Origin: Microbacterium soli
GTDB taxonomy: Bacteria > Actinomycetota > Actinomycetes > Actinomycetales > Microbacteriaceae
DNA: 64,000 nucleotides
NCBI RefSeq assembly: GCF_039539005.1
Contig: NZ_BAABCP010000001.1
Coordinates: 806,001-870,000 of the forward strand
Direction of reading: 5' to 3'
Part shown: positions 1 through 8,531 of the stretch, piece by piece
Position numbering within the stretch: position 1 is the first letter of the stretch
Layout of the letters: each line of letters starts with the position of its first letter
Notes under the pieces: generated by a model
The model's database searches: none
The model's input: only the letters and a program-made list of their open reading frames with translations
Told to the model about the DNA's origin: nothing
Position numbers and translations under genes: made by a program

Positions 1-1
1 T

Positions 2-799
2 CTCCACGCGCGCACGGTCGCGGGGCTGACCACGGAGGGAGATCCCACACCGGGTGCGTACCGGAAGGTCGACGTGGCGATACGAGGCTCCGCGCACCGC
101 CCGCCTTCATCACCGCTCGTGCACGCAGAGATGTCGTCGCTGCTCGACTTCGCGAACGCCGAGAGGCCGCTGCATGAGCAGATGATGCAGATCGCCCTCG
201 CGCACCACCGCTTCGTCTGGATCCATCCGTTCCGCAATGGAAACGGACGCGTCTCGCGACTTCTCACCTATGCGATGCTGCGCCGTACGATCTTCGCGAC
301 CCGCGGCTTCAGCGCAGTCAATCCGACTGCTGTCTTCGGCAATGACCGCGGTGCCTACATCTCGGCGCTGGAGTCCGCGGACACGCTCAGCGATGACGGG
401 ACGATCGCGTGGGCTTCATTCTTCGTGAGAGGCATCCGCGATGACATCGCAAGGCTGGTGCGCCTCCAGGACAGGCTCCACGTCATCGAGGCTCTCGTGG
501 GTCCCTCGCTGGACAGGCTCCTCCGAGACGGGCAGGTCACAGCCGATGAGCATCGGGTTCTTCATCGAGTCCTCGACCTGGGGACGGTCAAGGCCGGGGA
601 TCTCAGCGATGTCGCCCCGGGCAGCGCGTCCACGCGTTCACGTCTCATCCGCGATCTGCTGGATCGACGACTGCTCCGGCACTCCAGTGAGGGTCCGCGC
701 TTCTACCGCCTGTCGATCTCCCAGGGACCGCTCGCGCCTCGCATCATCCGGCAGCTCGATGTTCTCGGCTACTTGCCGAAGATGTTGTCCGAGGACTGA
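2..799 (+). CDS. Fic family protein (5' truncated by window edge)
   Basis: The reading frame is open from base 2, and the residues before the GTG at 74 (LHARTVAGL, then a PGAYR stretch) fit the Fic N-terminal region, so the gene begins outside the window and the GTG is not its start. The Fic core motif reads HPFRNGNGRVSR; the family consensus is HPFx(D/E)GNGRxxR, so the metal-binding acidic residue is Asn here. A winged-helix-like segment fills the last 70 residues, ending in RFYRLSIS. Fic enzymes usually transfer AMP from ATP to a protein hydroxyl group. The target is unknown, and the Asn may alter activity. The fold call is secure; catalysis is an inference. Confidence 0.85.
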   Translation, partial: LHARTVAGLTTEGDPTPGAYRKVDVAIRGSAHRPPSSPLVHAEMSSLLDFANAERPLHEQMMQIALAHHRFVWIHPFRNGNGRVSRLLTYAMLRRTIFATRGFSAVNPTAVFGNDRGAYISALESADTLSDDGTIAWASFFVRGIRDDIARLVRLQDRLHVIEALVGPSLDRLLRDGQVTADEHRVLHRVLDLGTVKAGDLSDVAPGSASTRSRLIRDLLDRRLLRHSSEGPRFYRLSISQGPLAPRIIRQLDVLGYLPKMLSED

Positions 800-843
800 C
801 CATCGTGCGACGGGTGCCGGGTGGCATCCCGTACGATCTTCGA

Positions 844-1551
844 ATGCGAAACTCCCTCTCCCGCCCGCGCCTCGGCGTGCTGGCGCTGACCGCCGCGGCC
901 GCCCTCGCCCTCGCCGGCTGCGCATCGAGCCCCGCCAGCAACTACGGCGAGCAGCCCACGTCCGCGGCATCCGAGGCACCCGAGACCCCCGCCGCATCCG
1001 GCGAGTGCAGCTATCCCGCCGACTCCCGCCCGGCGGCGAAGCAGGTCGAGGCTCCGGACGCCGAGCCCTCGGCCACCGGTGAGGTGCCCGTCACGGTGTC
1101 CACGAGCATCGGGGATCTCGCCGTGACGCTGGATGCGGATGCCGCGCCGTGCACGGTGGGCAGCTTCCTGTCGCTGGCTGCGCAGGGCTACTTCGACGGC
1201 ACCACCTGCCACCGCCTGACCACTCAGGGCATCTTCGTGCTGCAGTGCGGCGACCCGACCGGCACCGGCACCGGCGGTCCCGGCTACTCGTTCCCCGATG
1301 AGCTGACGGGCACCGAGACGTACCCGGCGGGCACCCTCGCGATGGCCAATGCCGGCCCGAACACCAACGGCTCGCAGTTCTTCATCGTGTACGCCGACAC
1401 CCCCCTGCCTCCGAAGTACACCGTGTTCGGGCACGTCGACGACGCGAGCACGAAGGTCGTCGCCGACGCCGCCGCGGCGGGAACCGAGACCGGCGCACCC
1501 GACGGCGCCCCGAAGACGCCGGTCGACATCACGACGATCACCGAGGGCTGA
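844..1551 (+). CDS. Peptidyl-prolyl cis-trans isomerase, cyclophilin-type lipoprotein
   Basis: The 235-residue product starts with a lipoprotein signal peptide ending in the lipobox LAGC, so it should be lipid-anchored outside the membrane. After a Ser/Ala/Pro-rich linker comes a cyclophilin domain (about residues 80-235) with GSFLSLAAQGYFDGTTCHRL, CGDPTGTGTGGPGY and GSQFFI. The catalytic Arg lies in CHRL, which replaces the usual FHR. Family role: isomerisation of X-Pro bonds in exported proteins. I chose ATG 844 over GTG 805 because the signal peptide begins there and a -10-like TACGAT sits six bases upstream (832-837), as in other leaderless genes of the window. Confidence 0.92.
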   Translation: MRNSLSRPRLGVLALTAAAALALAGCASSPASNYGEQPTSAASEAPETPAASGECSYPADSRPAAKQVEAPDAEPSATGEVPVTVSTSIGDLAVTLDADAAPCTVGSFLSLAAQGYFDGTTCHRLTTQGIFVLQCGDPTGTGTGGPGYSFPDELTGTETYPAGTLAMANAGPNTNGSQFFIVYADTPLPPKYTVFGHVDDASTKVVADAAAAGTETGAPDGAPKTPVDITTITEG

Positions 1552-1612
1552 GGCCCGCCGCGCGGGCGGTGCAGCACGTGTGGCCCGGGCGACGGCGCGG
1601 CATGATGGACGC

Positions 1613-2590
1613 ATGACGCCGCCGCTCACAGAACTGCTCGACACCGCCCGTGTGGTCGCCCTGCCGATGAACACCCGGTTCCGCGGGGTGGACGTGCGCG
1701 AAGCGCTGCTTCTGGAGGGGCCGGCGGGCTGGGCCGAGTTCTCGCCGTTCGTCGAATACGAGGATGCCGAGGCCGCGACCTGGCTGCGGGCCGCCGTCGA
1801 CTTCGCGTGGAGCACCCAGCCGACGCCCCTGCGCGAGCGCATCCCCGTCAACGCGACGGTGCCCGCGGTGACCGCCGAGCGGGTGCCCGAGGTGCTGGCG
1901 CGCTTCGACGGATGCCGCACGGCCAAGGTCAAGGTCGCCGAGCCCGGTCAGGTGCCGGCCGACGACATCGCCCGCGTGCGCGCGGTGCGGGAGGCGATGG
2001 GGCCGGAGGGCCGCATCCGTGTCGATGCCAACGGCGGCTGGAGCGTCGACGAGGCGGAGCGCGCGATCCATGCGCTGGCCGAGTTCGATCTGGAGTACGC
2101 CGAGCAGCCCTGCGCGACCGTGGGCGAGCTGGCCGAGCTGCGGCGGAGGGTGAAGCACACCGGCATCCCCATCGCCGCCGACGAGAGCGTGCGCAAGGCC
2201 GCCGATCCGCTGGCCGTGGCGCGGGCGCAGGCCGCGGACCTCATCGTCATCAAGGCGCAGCCGTTGGGCGGCATCCGCCGCGCCCTGGGCATCGTCGCCG
2301 AGGCGGGCCTGCCCGCGGTCGTCTCCAGCGCGCTGGACACGGCGGTCGGGCTGTCGCAGGGTGCGGCGCTGGCCGCAGCCCTCCCCGCCCTGGACTACGA
2401 CTGCGGGCTGGGCACGGCATCGCTGTTCGCGGACGACGTCGCGGATGCGCGCCCGTCCGGCGGGTCGGTGTCGGCGGCGCGGGTGACTCCGGATGCCGCG
2501 GCGCTGGCGCGCCTGGAGGCCCCCGCCGACCGACGGGACTGGTGGCTGGAGCGCCTGCGGCGCTGCCACGCCCTGATCGAACTGCGCTGA
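1613..2590 (+). CDS. menC: o-Succinylbenzoate synthase
   Basis: The 325-residue protein belongs to the enolase superfamily and should dehydrate SHCHC to o-succinylbenzoate in menaquinone synthesis. It shows the catalytic KVKV motif, metal ligands in VDANGGW, in EQP and in ADES, and the second catalytic Lys in IKAQPLGG. Its length fits actinobacterial MenC. The start at ATG 1613 is supported by CATGAT six bases upstream (1601-1606), which suggests a leaderless transcript. No other men gene lies next to it. Confidence 0.92.
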   Translation: MTPPLTELLDTARVVALPMNTRFRGVDVREALLLEGPAGWAEFSPFVEYEDAEAATWLRAAVDFAWSTQPTPLRERIPVNATVPAVTAERVPEVLARFDGCRTAKVKVAEPGQVPADDIARVRAVREAMGPEGRIRVDANGGWSVDEAERAIHALAEFDLEYAEQPCATVGELAELRRRVKHTGIPIAADESVRKAADPLAVARAQAADLIVIKAQPLGGIRRALGIVAEAGLPAVVSSALDTAVGLSQGAALAAALPALDYDCGLGTASLFADDVADARPSGGSVSAARVTPDAAALARLEAPADRRDWWLERLRRCHALIELR

Positions 2591-2611
2591 ATCCAGCGAC
2601 GGCGGTCGCCA

Positions 2612-3229
2612 CTACTCGCGCAGCAGCTCGACCATCCGGCCCAGGGCCTCGCTACCCGCGCTGCGCAGCCGGTCCGCATCGCCGCCGTCGATCGCGTCGC
2701 GCACGGTCATGCCCTCCCAGACGATCATGAGCAGCCGTGCCGCCTGCTCGGCATCCACGCGCAGGCGGATCTGGCCCGCGTCGACGATGTCCTGGATGAT
2801 CGTGGCGATGCTGCCGACCATCTCGCTCTCCTGGGCGAGGTAGGCGACGCTGAACCCCGGATCGCGGAGGGCTCTGATGCGGATCTCGCTCAACATCATG
2901 ACGCCCATGCGGTCATCCGCACCGGAGTCCATGATCCGTCTCACGAGATCGACGGGATCGGCGACCGACAGCTCCCCCGAGCCGACCATCGTGCTCACCC
3001 GTTCGCGCACCGAGTTCAGGCGGGCCTCCCCCAGGCTCGATGCGAGAGTGAGGAACAGTTCGTCCTTGGACTCGAAGTTCGAGTAGAAGGCGCCGCGGGT
3101 GAATCCGGCGCGCTCGCAGACCGCCTCGACGGTCGCGCCCTCCAGGCCCACCTCGGCGAACACCTGCGCGGCGGCGTCCAGAAGGCGCGCCCGGGTGTTC
3201 TCCCGGCTCCGCGTCGCGGGTGTCGACAT
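2612..3229 (-). CDS. TetR family transcriptional regulator
   Basis: A 205-residue TetR-type repressor. The N-terminal HTH (about residues 10-56) reads RLLDAAAQVFAEVG, then ATVEAVCERAGFTRGAFYSN, then FESKDELF. The C-terminal helical domain should bind an unknown ligand. The start at 3229 is set by an AGGAGG six bases upstream. A longer reading frame adds 22 residues with no support. It is divergent from the MMPL exporter at 3421, and a palindromic site lies between them, so it most likely represses the exporter and possibly itself. Confidence 0.93.
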   Translation of the reverse strand: MSTPATRSRENTRARLLDAAAQVFAEVGLEGATVEAVCERAGFTRGAFYSNFESKDELFLTLASSLGEARLNSVRERVSTMVGSGELSVADPVDLVRRIMDSGADDRMGVMMLSEIRIRALRDPGFSVAYLAQESEMVGSIATIIQDIVDAGQIRLRVDAEQAARLLMIVWEGMTVRDAIDGGDADRLRSAGSEALGRMVELLRE

Positions 3230-3367
3230 CGCTCCTCCTGGGTCAACTCTGCCACGAGTTCCGCATCGAGCGGCGTGCGGACACCCGCCCGGCACTGATC
3301 ACGCCTCACCGGGAGATCACCCGATGTTCACACCCCGTGCACAGCATCCGGCGTGGGCTGCGACTTA

Positions 3368-3402
3368 CGATACGTGTACGTATTGAATACATTCGTGTAT
3401 CG
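3368..3402. promoter_or_regulatory. Probable TetR operator upstream of the MMPL gene
   Basis: The intergenic region holds ATACGTGTACGTAT (3370-3383), an inverted repeat of ATACGT around two bases. It lies within a 35-bp imperfect palindrome that begins CGATAC and ends GTATCG. The site ends 18 bases before the MMPL start codon and is unusually AT-rich for this genome. Two overlapping half-site pairs would fit a TetR dimer pair. Binding is inferred from symmetry and position. Confidence 0.6.
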
Positions 3403-3420
3403 AACCGTGACGGAGGCCGC

Positions 3421-6267
3421 GTGTCCACTCTCCTGTCCTCGCTGGGGCGCTGGTCGTTCCGCCACCCCTGGCGCGTACTCATCAGCTGGCTCATCGTGCT
3501 CGGTGTCGCCGGAGGCGGTGCGCTCGTGCTGGGCACGGGCACCGACAACACGTTCTCGATCCCCGGCACCGAGTCGCAGGCGGGGCTCGAGCAGCTCTCG
3601 CGCACCTTCCCGCAGGTCAGCGGCACGAACGCGCAGTTCATCGTCGTGGCGGCCCCCGGCGACGACATCACGGATGCCCCGTACCGCGCCGGCATCGAGG
3701 ATGCCGTGGATCGCATCGACGGCATCGACCTGGTCCTGGCGGCGACCTCGCCGTACGACGAGCTCGTCGACGGCATGGTCAACGACGACGACACCGCCGC
3801 CATCGTGCAGGTGCAGTTCGACGGCCAGTCCAGCGACATCCCCGATGAGCAGGTCGACGAGTTGCGGGGCATCGTCGACGACCTGACCGCCGCCCTCCCG
3901 GACGGCTCGCAGGTGGCGCTGGGCGGCGACCTGTTCGCCCTCTCGATCCCCTCCGTCACGCTCACCGAGGCCGTGGGCCTCGTCATCGCCCTGCTCGTGC
4001 TCATCGTGACCTTCCGCTCCTTCGTCGTGGCCGGGCTCCCCCTGCTGACGGCCGTGCTCGGCGTCGGCATCTCGATCGCGGGGATCTTCGCCGCCACCGC
4101 GTTCGCGACGGTGTCGTCGACGACACCGCTGCTGGCGCTCATGCTGGGGCTCGCCGTCGGCATCGACTACGCGCTGTTCATCGTCGCCCGCCACCAGGAC
4201 CAGGTGCGCGCGGGCGTCGGCCCCGAGGAGTCCGCATCGCGCTCGGTGGGCACGGCCGGATCCGCCGTCGTCTTCGCCGGCGTCACGGTGCTCATCGCCC
4301 TCATCGGGCTCGGCTTCGCCGGCATCCCCTTCCTGACCACCATGGGCATCGCCGCGGCCGTCGCCGTCGCGATCGCCGTCGCCATCGCGGTGACGCTGAC
4401 CCCGGCACTGCTCGGGTTCCTGAAGGGGCGGGTGGCGGGCAGGACCCGCCGCGCGACCGCAGGAGCGAGGAAGAAGCCGGATACCGGGAAGCCGCACCGC
4501 ACGTTCTCCCAGCGCTGGATCGCCGGCGTCACCCGCCGCCCGATCCTCGTGACGATCGCCGTCGTGCTGGGCCTGGGCGTCGTCGCGGTGCCCGCGCTCA
4601 GCCTGAACCTCGCGCTGCCCAACGCGGGCGTCCTGCCGAAGGGGTCCGAGGCGCGCCAGAGCTACGACCTGACCGCCGAGCAGTTCGGCCCCGGCTTCAA
4701 CGGTCCGCTCATCCTCACCGGCACGATCGTCACCTCCACCGACCCGCTGAATCTCATGCAGGATCTCGGCGACGAGGTCGCGACGCTGCCCGGCGTCCGC
4801 GAGGTGGCCCTGGCCACCCCCAACGAGACCGCCGACACCGGCATCGTGCAGATCATCCCCACCACCGCCCCCGACGACCCCGCCACCAGCGACCTCGTGC
4901 GCGAGCTGCGCGCGCATCACGACCGGTGGCAGGACGAGTACGGCATCGACCTGAAGGTCACGGGCTTCACGGCCGTGGCCATCGACATCTCCGACCAGCT
5001 GGGCTCCGCCCTCCTGCCGTTCGGCGTCTTCGTCATCGGCCTGTCGCTGATCCTGCTGGCCATCGTGTTCCGCTCGATCTGGGTGCCGGTCACCGCCGCC
5101 ACCGGCTACCTGCTCTCCATCGTCGCCGCGTTCGGCGTCGTGGGCGCGGTGTTCGAATGGGGCTGGTTCGCCGACGCCCTGCATGTGGCGCGCACCGGGC
5201 CCATCATCAGCTTCATGCCGATCGTGCTGATGGGGGTGCTGTTCGGCCTGGCCATGGACTACCAGGTGTTCCTCGTCTCGCGCATGCGCGAGGACTACGT
5301 GCACGGGCTGCGCCGCACGCAGGACGCCGAGTCCCGTGCGGCCCGGCGGGACACCGCGATCGATGCCGTGCGCACGGGCTTCTCCGGCACGGCCCGCGTG
5401 GTCACCGCGGCGGCGCTCATCATGTTCGCCGTGTTCGTGGCCTTCGTCCCGGAGGGCGACTCCTCCCTCAAGCCGATCGCCCTGGGACTCGCGGCGGGCA
5501 TCGCGATCGACGCGTTCCTCGTGCGCATGACGCTCATCCCCGCCGTGATGACGATCCTCGGCGAGCGCGCCTGGCGCATCCCGCGCTGGATGGAGCGGGT
5601 TCTCCCGCACGTCGACATCGAGGGGGAAGCCGTGGAGCGGGAGAGGTCGCTGACCGCATGGCCCGGCGACGACAGCATCGTCGCCGCCGACGACCTGACG
5701 ATCTCCTCCGTGGGCGTCTCCGGCGCCCGTCTGCGTCTGGCTCCCGGTGACGCGCTCATCGTCACCGGCGCGTCCCCCCGCGCGCTGCGCGCCTTGTCCC
5801 TGACGGTCGCAGGGCGGATGAAGGCGGATGCCGGGCTGCTCCGCGTCGACGGGCACCTGCTGCCCGGCCGTGGCACGTGGGTGCGCGCCGGAGTGGGTGT
5901 CGCCCTGCTCGGCCAGGCGGATGCCGCGACCCAGACCGCCGAGGCACTGCGCGGACGCACCCGCCTGGTCGTGCTCGACGGCGCCGACCGGCTCGCACCC
6001 GCGGAGCGCGACCAGATCGCGGCACGGCTGCGGGACGCCGGGGCGGGCGTCGCCGTGCTCGCCACCGCGACCGACCCGGCCGCCGCGCAGCTCCTGTTCG
6101 AGGAGGCCGGCCGGCCCACCGCATCCGTTCTCGACCTGCGCGACCCGGTACCCGCATCCGCCGAGCCCGAGGACTCCGGCAGTGCGGGACCCCCGACCGA
6201 ATCCTCCCCCGATCCGACCGAGGTGACCGCATGCGACGTCCTGAGCGAACGGAGTGAGACGAAGTGA
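3421..6267 (+). CDS. MMPL family RND-type exporter with C-terminal ABC-like domain
   Basis: The 948-residue membrane protein has the two repeated halves of MMPL transporters. The TM4 motif GIDYALFIVARHQDQ is in the first half and GLAMDYQVFLVSRMREDY in the second; each half has one outer TM helix, a large external loop and five further helices. Such proteins export lipids or drugs using the proton gradient. From about residue 735 the protein continues into a soluble domain that resembles an ABC ATPase: GDALIVTGASPRALRALS sits where Walker A should be but lacks the GKS/T, and RTRLVVLDGADRL resembles Walker B. GTG 3421 is chosen because GGAGG lies at 3412-3416. It overlaps the next gene by four bases. 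Confidence 0.9.
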   Translation: MSTLLSSLGRWSFRHPWRVLISWLIVLGVAGGGALVLGTGTDNTFSIPGTESQAGLEQLSRTFPQVSGTNAQFIVVAAPGDDITDAPYRAGIEDAVDRIDGIDLVLAATSPYDELVDGMVNDDDTAAIVQVQFDGQSSDIPDEQVDELRGIVDDLTAALPDGSQVALGGDLFALSIPSVTLTEAVGLVIALLVLIVTFRSFVVAGLPLLTAVLGVGISIAGIFAATAFATVSSTTPLLALMLGLAVGIDYALFIVARHQDQVRAGVGPEESASRSVGTAGSAVVFAGVTVLIALIGLGFAGIPFLTTMGIAAAVAVAIAVAIAVTLTPALLGFLKGRVAGRTRRATAGARKKPDTGKPHRTFSQRWIAGVTRRPILVTIAVVLGLGVVAVPALSLNLALPNAGVLPKGSEARQSYDLTAEQFGPGFNGPLILTGTIVTSTDPLNLMQDLGDEVATLPGVREVALATPNETADTGIVQIIPTTAPDDPATSDLVRELRAHHDRWQDEYGIDLKVTGFTAVAIDISDQLGSALLPFGVFVIGLSLILLAIVFRSIWVPVTAATGYLLSIVAAFGVVGAVFEWGWFADALHVARTGPIISFMPIVLMGVLFGLAMDYQVFLVSRMREDYVHGLRRTQDAESRAARRDTAIDAVRTGFSGTARVVTAAALIMFAVFVAFVPEGDSSLKPIALGLAAGIAIDAFLVRMTLIPAVMTILGERAWRIPRWMERVLPHVDIEGEAVERERSLTAWPGDDSIVAADDLTISSVGVSGARLRLAPGDALIVTGASPRALRALSLTVAGRMKADAGLLRVDGHLLPGRGTWVRAGVGVALLGQADAATQTAEALRGRTRLVVLDGADRLAPAERDQIAARLRDAGAGVAVLATATDPAAAQLLFEEAGRPTASVLDLRDPVPASAEPEDSGSAGPPTESSPDPTEVTACDVLSERSETK

Positions 6268-8309
6268 CTCTCCGCATCGAACGCGCGCGCTCGCGGCGCC
6301 CGATCACGTGGCTGACCCTGATCGGCGTGCTGCTGCTGCCGGCGATCATCGGCGGCGTGCTCGTGGTCGCGCTGCAGAACCCGACCGGGCGACTCGACAC
6401 CATGACGGCCGCCGTCGTCAACCTCGACGAGCCGGTGACCGTCGACGGGCAGTACACCCCGCTCGGGCGGCAGCTGGCCGCCGGCCTCGTCGAGGGCTCC
6501 GACGACATGAAGTCCAACCTCACCTGGGCCATCTCGAATGAGAAGGACGCCGCCGAGGGACTCGGCGACGGCACCTACCAGGCGGTCGTGACGATCCCGA
6601 GGAGCTTCTCGGCCGATGCCACGTCGGCCGGTGCCGCCCTGCAGGACGCGGACGGCACCGCGGAGCAGGCGCGGATCACCGTCACCACCCCGCCCGACGG
6701 GCGCGTCGCCGACGACCTGATCACGAGTCAGATCGCGACGGTCGCCTCGTCGACCATGGGCACGATGCTCAGCGAGGCGACGGTCGGGAACGTGCTGGTC
6801 GGATTCACGACCATCGGCGACCAGATCGGGCAGGCCGCCGACGGTGCCGCAGCCCTCGCCGACGGGGCGCGGTCGGCTGCTGACGGGGCGGCGGCTCTGC
6901 CGGGCGGTGCCACCCAGCTCGCCGACGGCGCGCACAGGCTGTCCGACGGAGCGTCGACGCTGGCCGGCGGCCTGGGAACGATCTCCTCGAAGGCCCGCGA
7001 AGCGGGTGCCGGGGCGACCCGGCTGGGTCAGGGTCTCAACGCCGGCGCGGCGATGCTGGAGCGCGACGGGCTCATCCCCGACGAGCTGTTCGCCGCGGCG
7101 GACGGCGCGGCACAGGCGACCGCGGGCGTGCAGCAGGCCGTCGATGGGGCGAAGCTCGCCACGGCCGGCGTGCAGCAGGGCGTGGACGGTCTCGCGAAAC
7201 AGCTGGCCGCGGCGGCCGCCCTGTGCGACCCCGCCACCACCGAGGAGCTGTGCGCGAAGCTCGCTGCGGCCGTCGACACGGCCGACGCGCTGGTGACGCC
7301 GTCCGCACAGGCCGCGGGCGCCGCGGCGACGGCCGCGCAGTATGCGGGGCCCGCTGCGCAGGCCGCGTCCGGAACAGCCGCGGGCCTGAGGGCTTTCGAC
7401 GAAGCCGCACCAGCCGAGCTCGCCGGGCAGATGCGCACCGCAGGTTCCGCGGCCGTGCAGCTGGGCGGCGGTCTGGACCTGCTGGCCGACGGCGTCTCGC
7501 AGTCGGCGTCCGGAGCGTCCGCGCTCGCCTCCGGCGCGACCGGGCTCGGCGACGGAGCGACGGCCCTGGCCGACGGCGCGGGCGAGCTCGCGGACGGTGT
7601 CGACGCCCTGGCGTCCGGCACCGGCGAACTGGCCGACGGGCTGAGGACCGCATCCGCCTCGCTGCCGTCGTTCGACGAGCAGCAGTCCACGGAGCTCGCC
7701 GCCGTCATCGCGAACCCCGTGAAGGCGTCGGCCGAGTCGGGTGCCCTGTTCGGCCCGACCGCGATCCCGCTGCTGTCGGTGGTGGTGCTGTGGTTCGGCG
7801 CGCTGGCCTCGTTCATCGCGCTGCGCGCCGTGCCCGGCGATCCTCTCACCTCGCGCCGCCCGTCGGCGTCGATGGTACTGCGCGGGTTCTGGCCCGCGGC
7901 AGCGCTGGGTGCGGGCCAGGGCGTGCTGGTGGCGCTGATCGTGCAGATCGTCGCCGACTACGACGCGGCGACGTGGTGGGGCTTCGCCGGGTTCGCGGTG
8001 CTCGCGGGCATCTCCTTCGCCGCCGTCAACCAGGCGCTCGTCGCCCTGCTCAGCGGGATCGGGCGTTGGGTCGGCGCGCTCGTCGGAGTCGTCGCGTTCG
8101 CCACCGGGCTGATCTCGACGATCCCCGGCTGGCTCGCCGGCCTCGGGTACGCGATGCCGACCGCCCCGGCGCTGGGCGGGCTCATCGCCCCGAACGGCGC
8201 GGCCGCGAGCGGCCTGGTGGTGTGGGCCGTGCTGTCGCTGGGGGCCGCGACCCTCGCCGTCGCGCTGCGTCGCACGACCTCCGCGAAGGCCGTGCTGGCC
8301 GCGGCATAG
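6264..8309 (+). CDS. YhgE/Pip family membrane protein
   Basis: A 681-residue protein with an N-terminal TM helix (about residues 12-35), a long extracytoplasmic region and about five C-terminal TM helices. The middle carries many short repeats of the type LADGA, LASGA or LAGGL, typical of the YhgE/Pip family, which is related to phage-infection proteins and type VII secretion EsaA. It starts at a GTG overlapping the MMPL stop codon (GTGA), so the two are translationally coupled and probably form one export complex under the divergent TetR regulator. The substrate is not evident. Confidence 0.88.
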   Translation: MTLRIERARSRRPITWLTLIGVLLLPAIIGGVLVVALQNPTGRLDTMTAAVVNLDEPVTVDGQYTPLGRQLAAGLVEGSDDMKSNLTWAISNEKDAAEGLGDGTYQAVVTIPRSFSADATSAGAALQDADGTAEQARITVTTPPDGRVADDLITSQIATVASSTMGTMLSEATVGNVLVGFTTIGDQIGQAADGAAALADGARSAADGAAALPGGATQLADGAHRLSDGASTLAGGLGTISSKAREAGAGATRLGQGLNAGAAMLERDGLIPDELFAAADGAAQATAGVQQAVDGAKLATAGVQQGVDGLAKQLAAAAALCDPATTEELCAKLAAAVDTADALVTPSAQAAGAAATAAQYAGPAAQAASGTAAGLRAFDEAAPAELAGQMRTAGSAAVQLGGGLDLLADGVSQSASGASALASGATGLGDGATALADGAGELADGVDALASGTGELADGLRTASASLPSFDEQQSTELAAVIANPVKASAESGALFGPTAIPLLSVVVLWFGALASFIALRAVPGDPLTSRRPSASMVLRGFWPAAALGAGQGVLVALIVQIVADYDAATWWGFAGFAVLAGISFAAVNQALVALLSGIGRWVGALVGVVAFATGLISTIPGWLAGLGYAMPTAPALGGLIAPNGAAASGLVVWAVLSLGAATLAVALRRTTSAKAVLAAA

Positions 8310-8411
8310 CATCCGGAGGTCGCGTCCCGGTCCTACCACTGCCCCGAACCGCTCCCGTCGCAGTTCCCGCCGCTTCCGACCACGGGCGGTCATCACCGGG
8401 AACAGGACATT

Positions 8412-8476
8412 CACCCAGAACAGGACGAACACGGCCGGGATCGTCCTGCTCCGGCCGAATCTCCTGTTCTCGGGTG
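8412..8476. repeat. Long imperfect inverted repeat between convergent genes
   Basis: The left arm CACCCAGAACAGGA (8412-8425) matches the complement of TCCTGTTCTCGGGTG (8462-8476) apart from one extra base. An inner pair CGGCCGG (8432-8438) and CCGGCCG (8451-8457) continues the stem around a 12-base loop. A further copy of GAACAGGAC lies at 8400-8408. The position between the convergent ends of the YhgE gene and ccsB suits a bidirectional terminator or a dispersed palindromic repeat. There is no T-run. Confidence 0.6.
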
Positions 8477-8531
8477 AGGATGCGACCAGGGTCGGCGGAA
8501 CGCGGGCCCGCCGGACGCGAGAAGTCCCGGC

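Noticed and set aside
769..1932. Long minus-strand ORF over the cyclophilin and menC region
   Set aside because: It is Arg/Gly/Ala-rich with no recognisable domain and is a shadow of the real plus-strand genes.
5295..8432. 1045-codon minus-strand ORF
   Set aside because: It lies opposite the MMPL and YhgE/Pip genes, whose translations show clear family motifs; its own translation is low-complexity.
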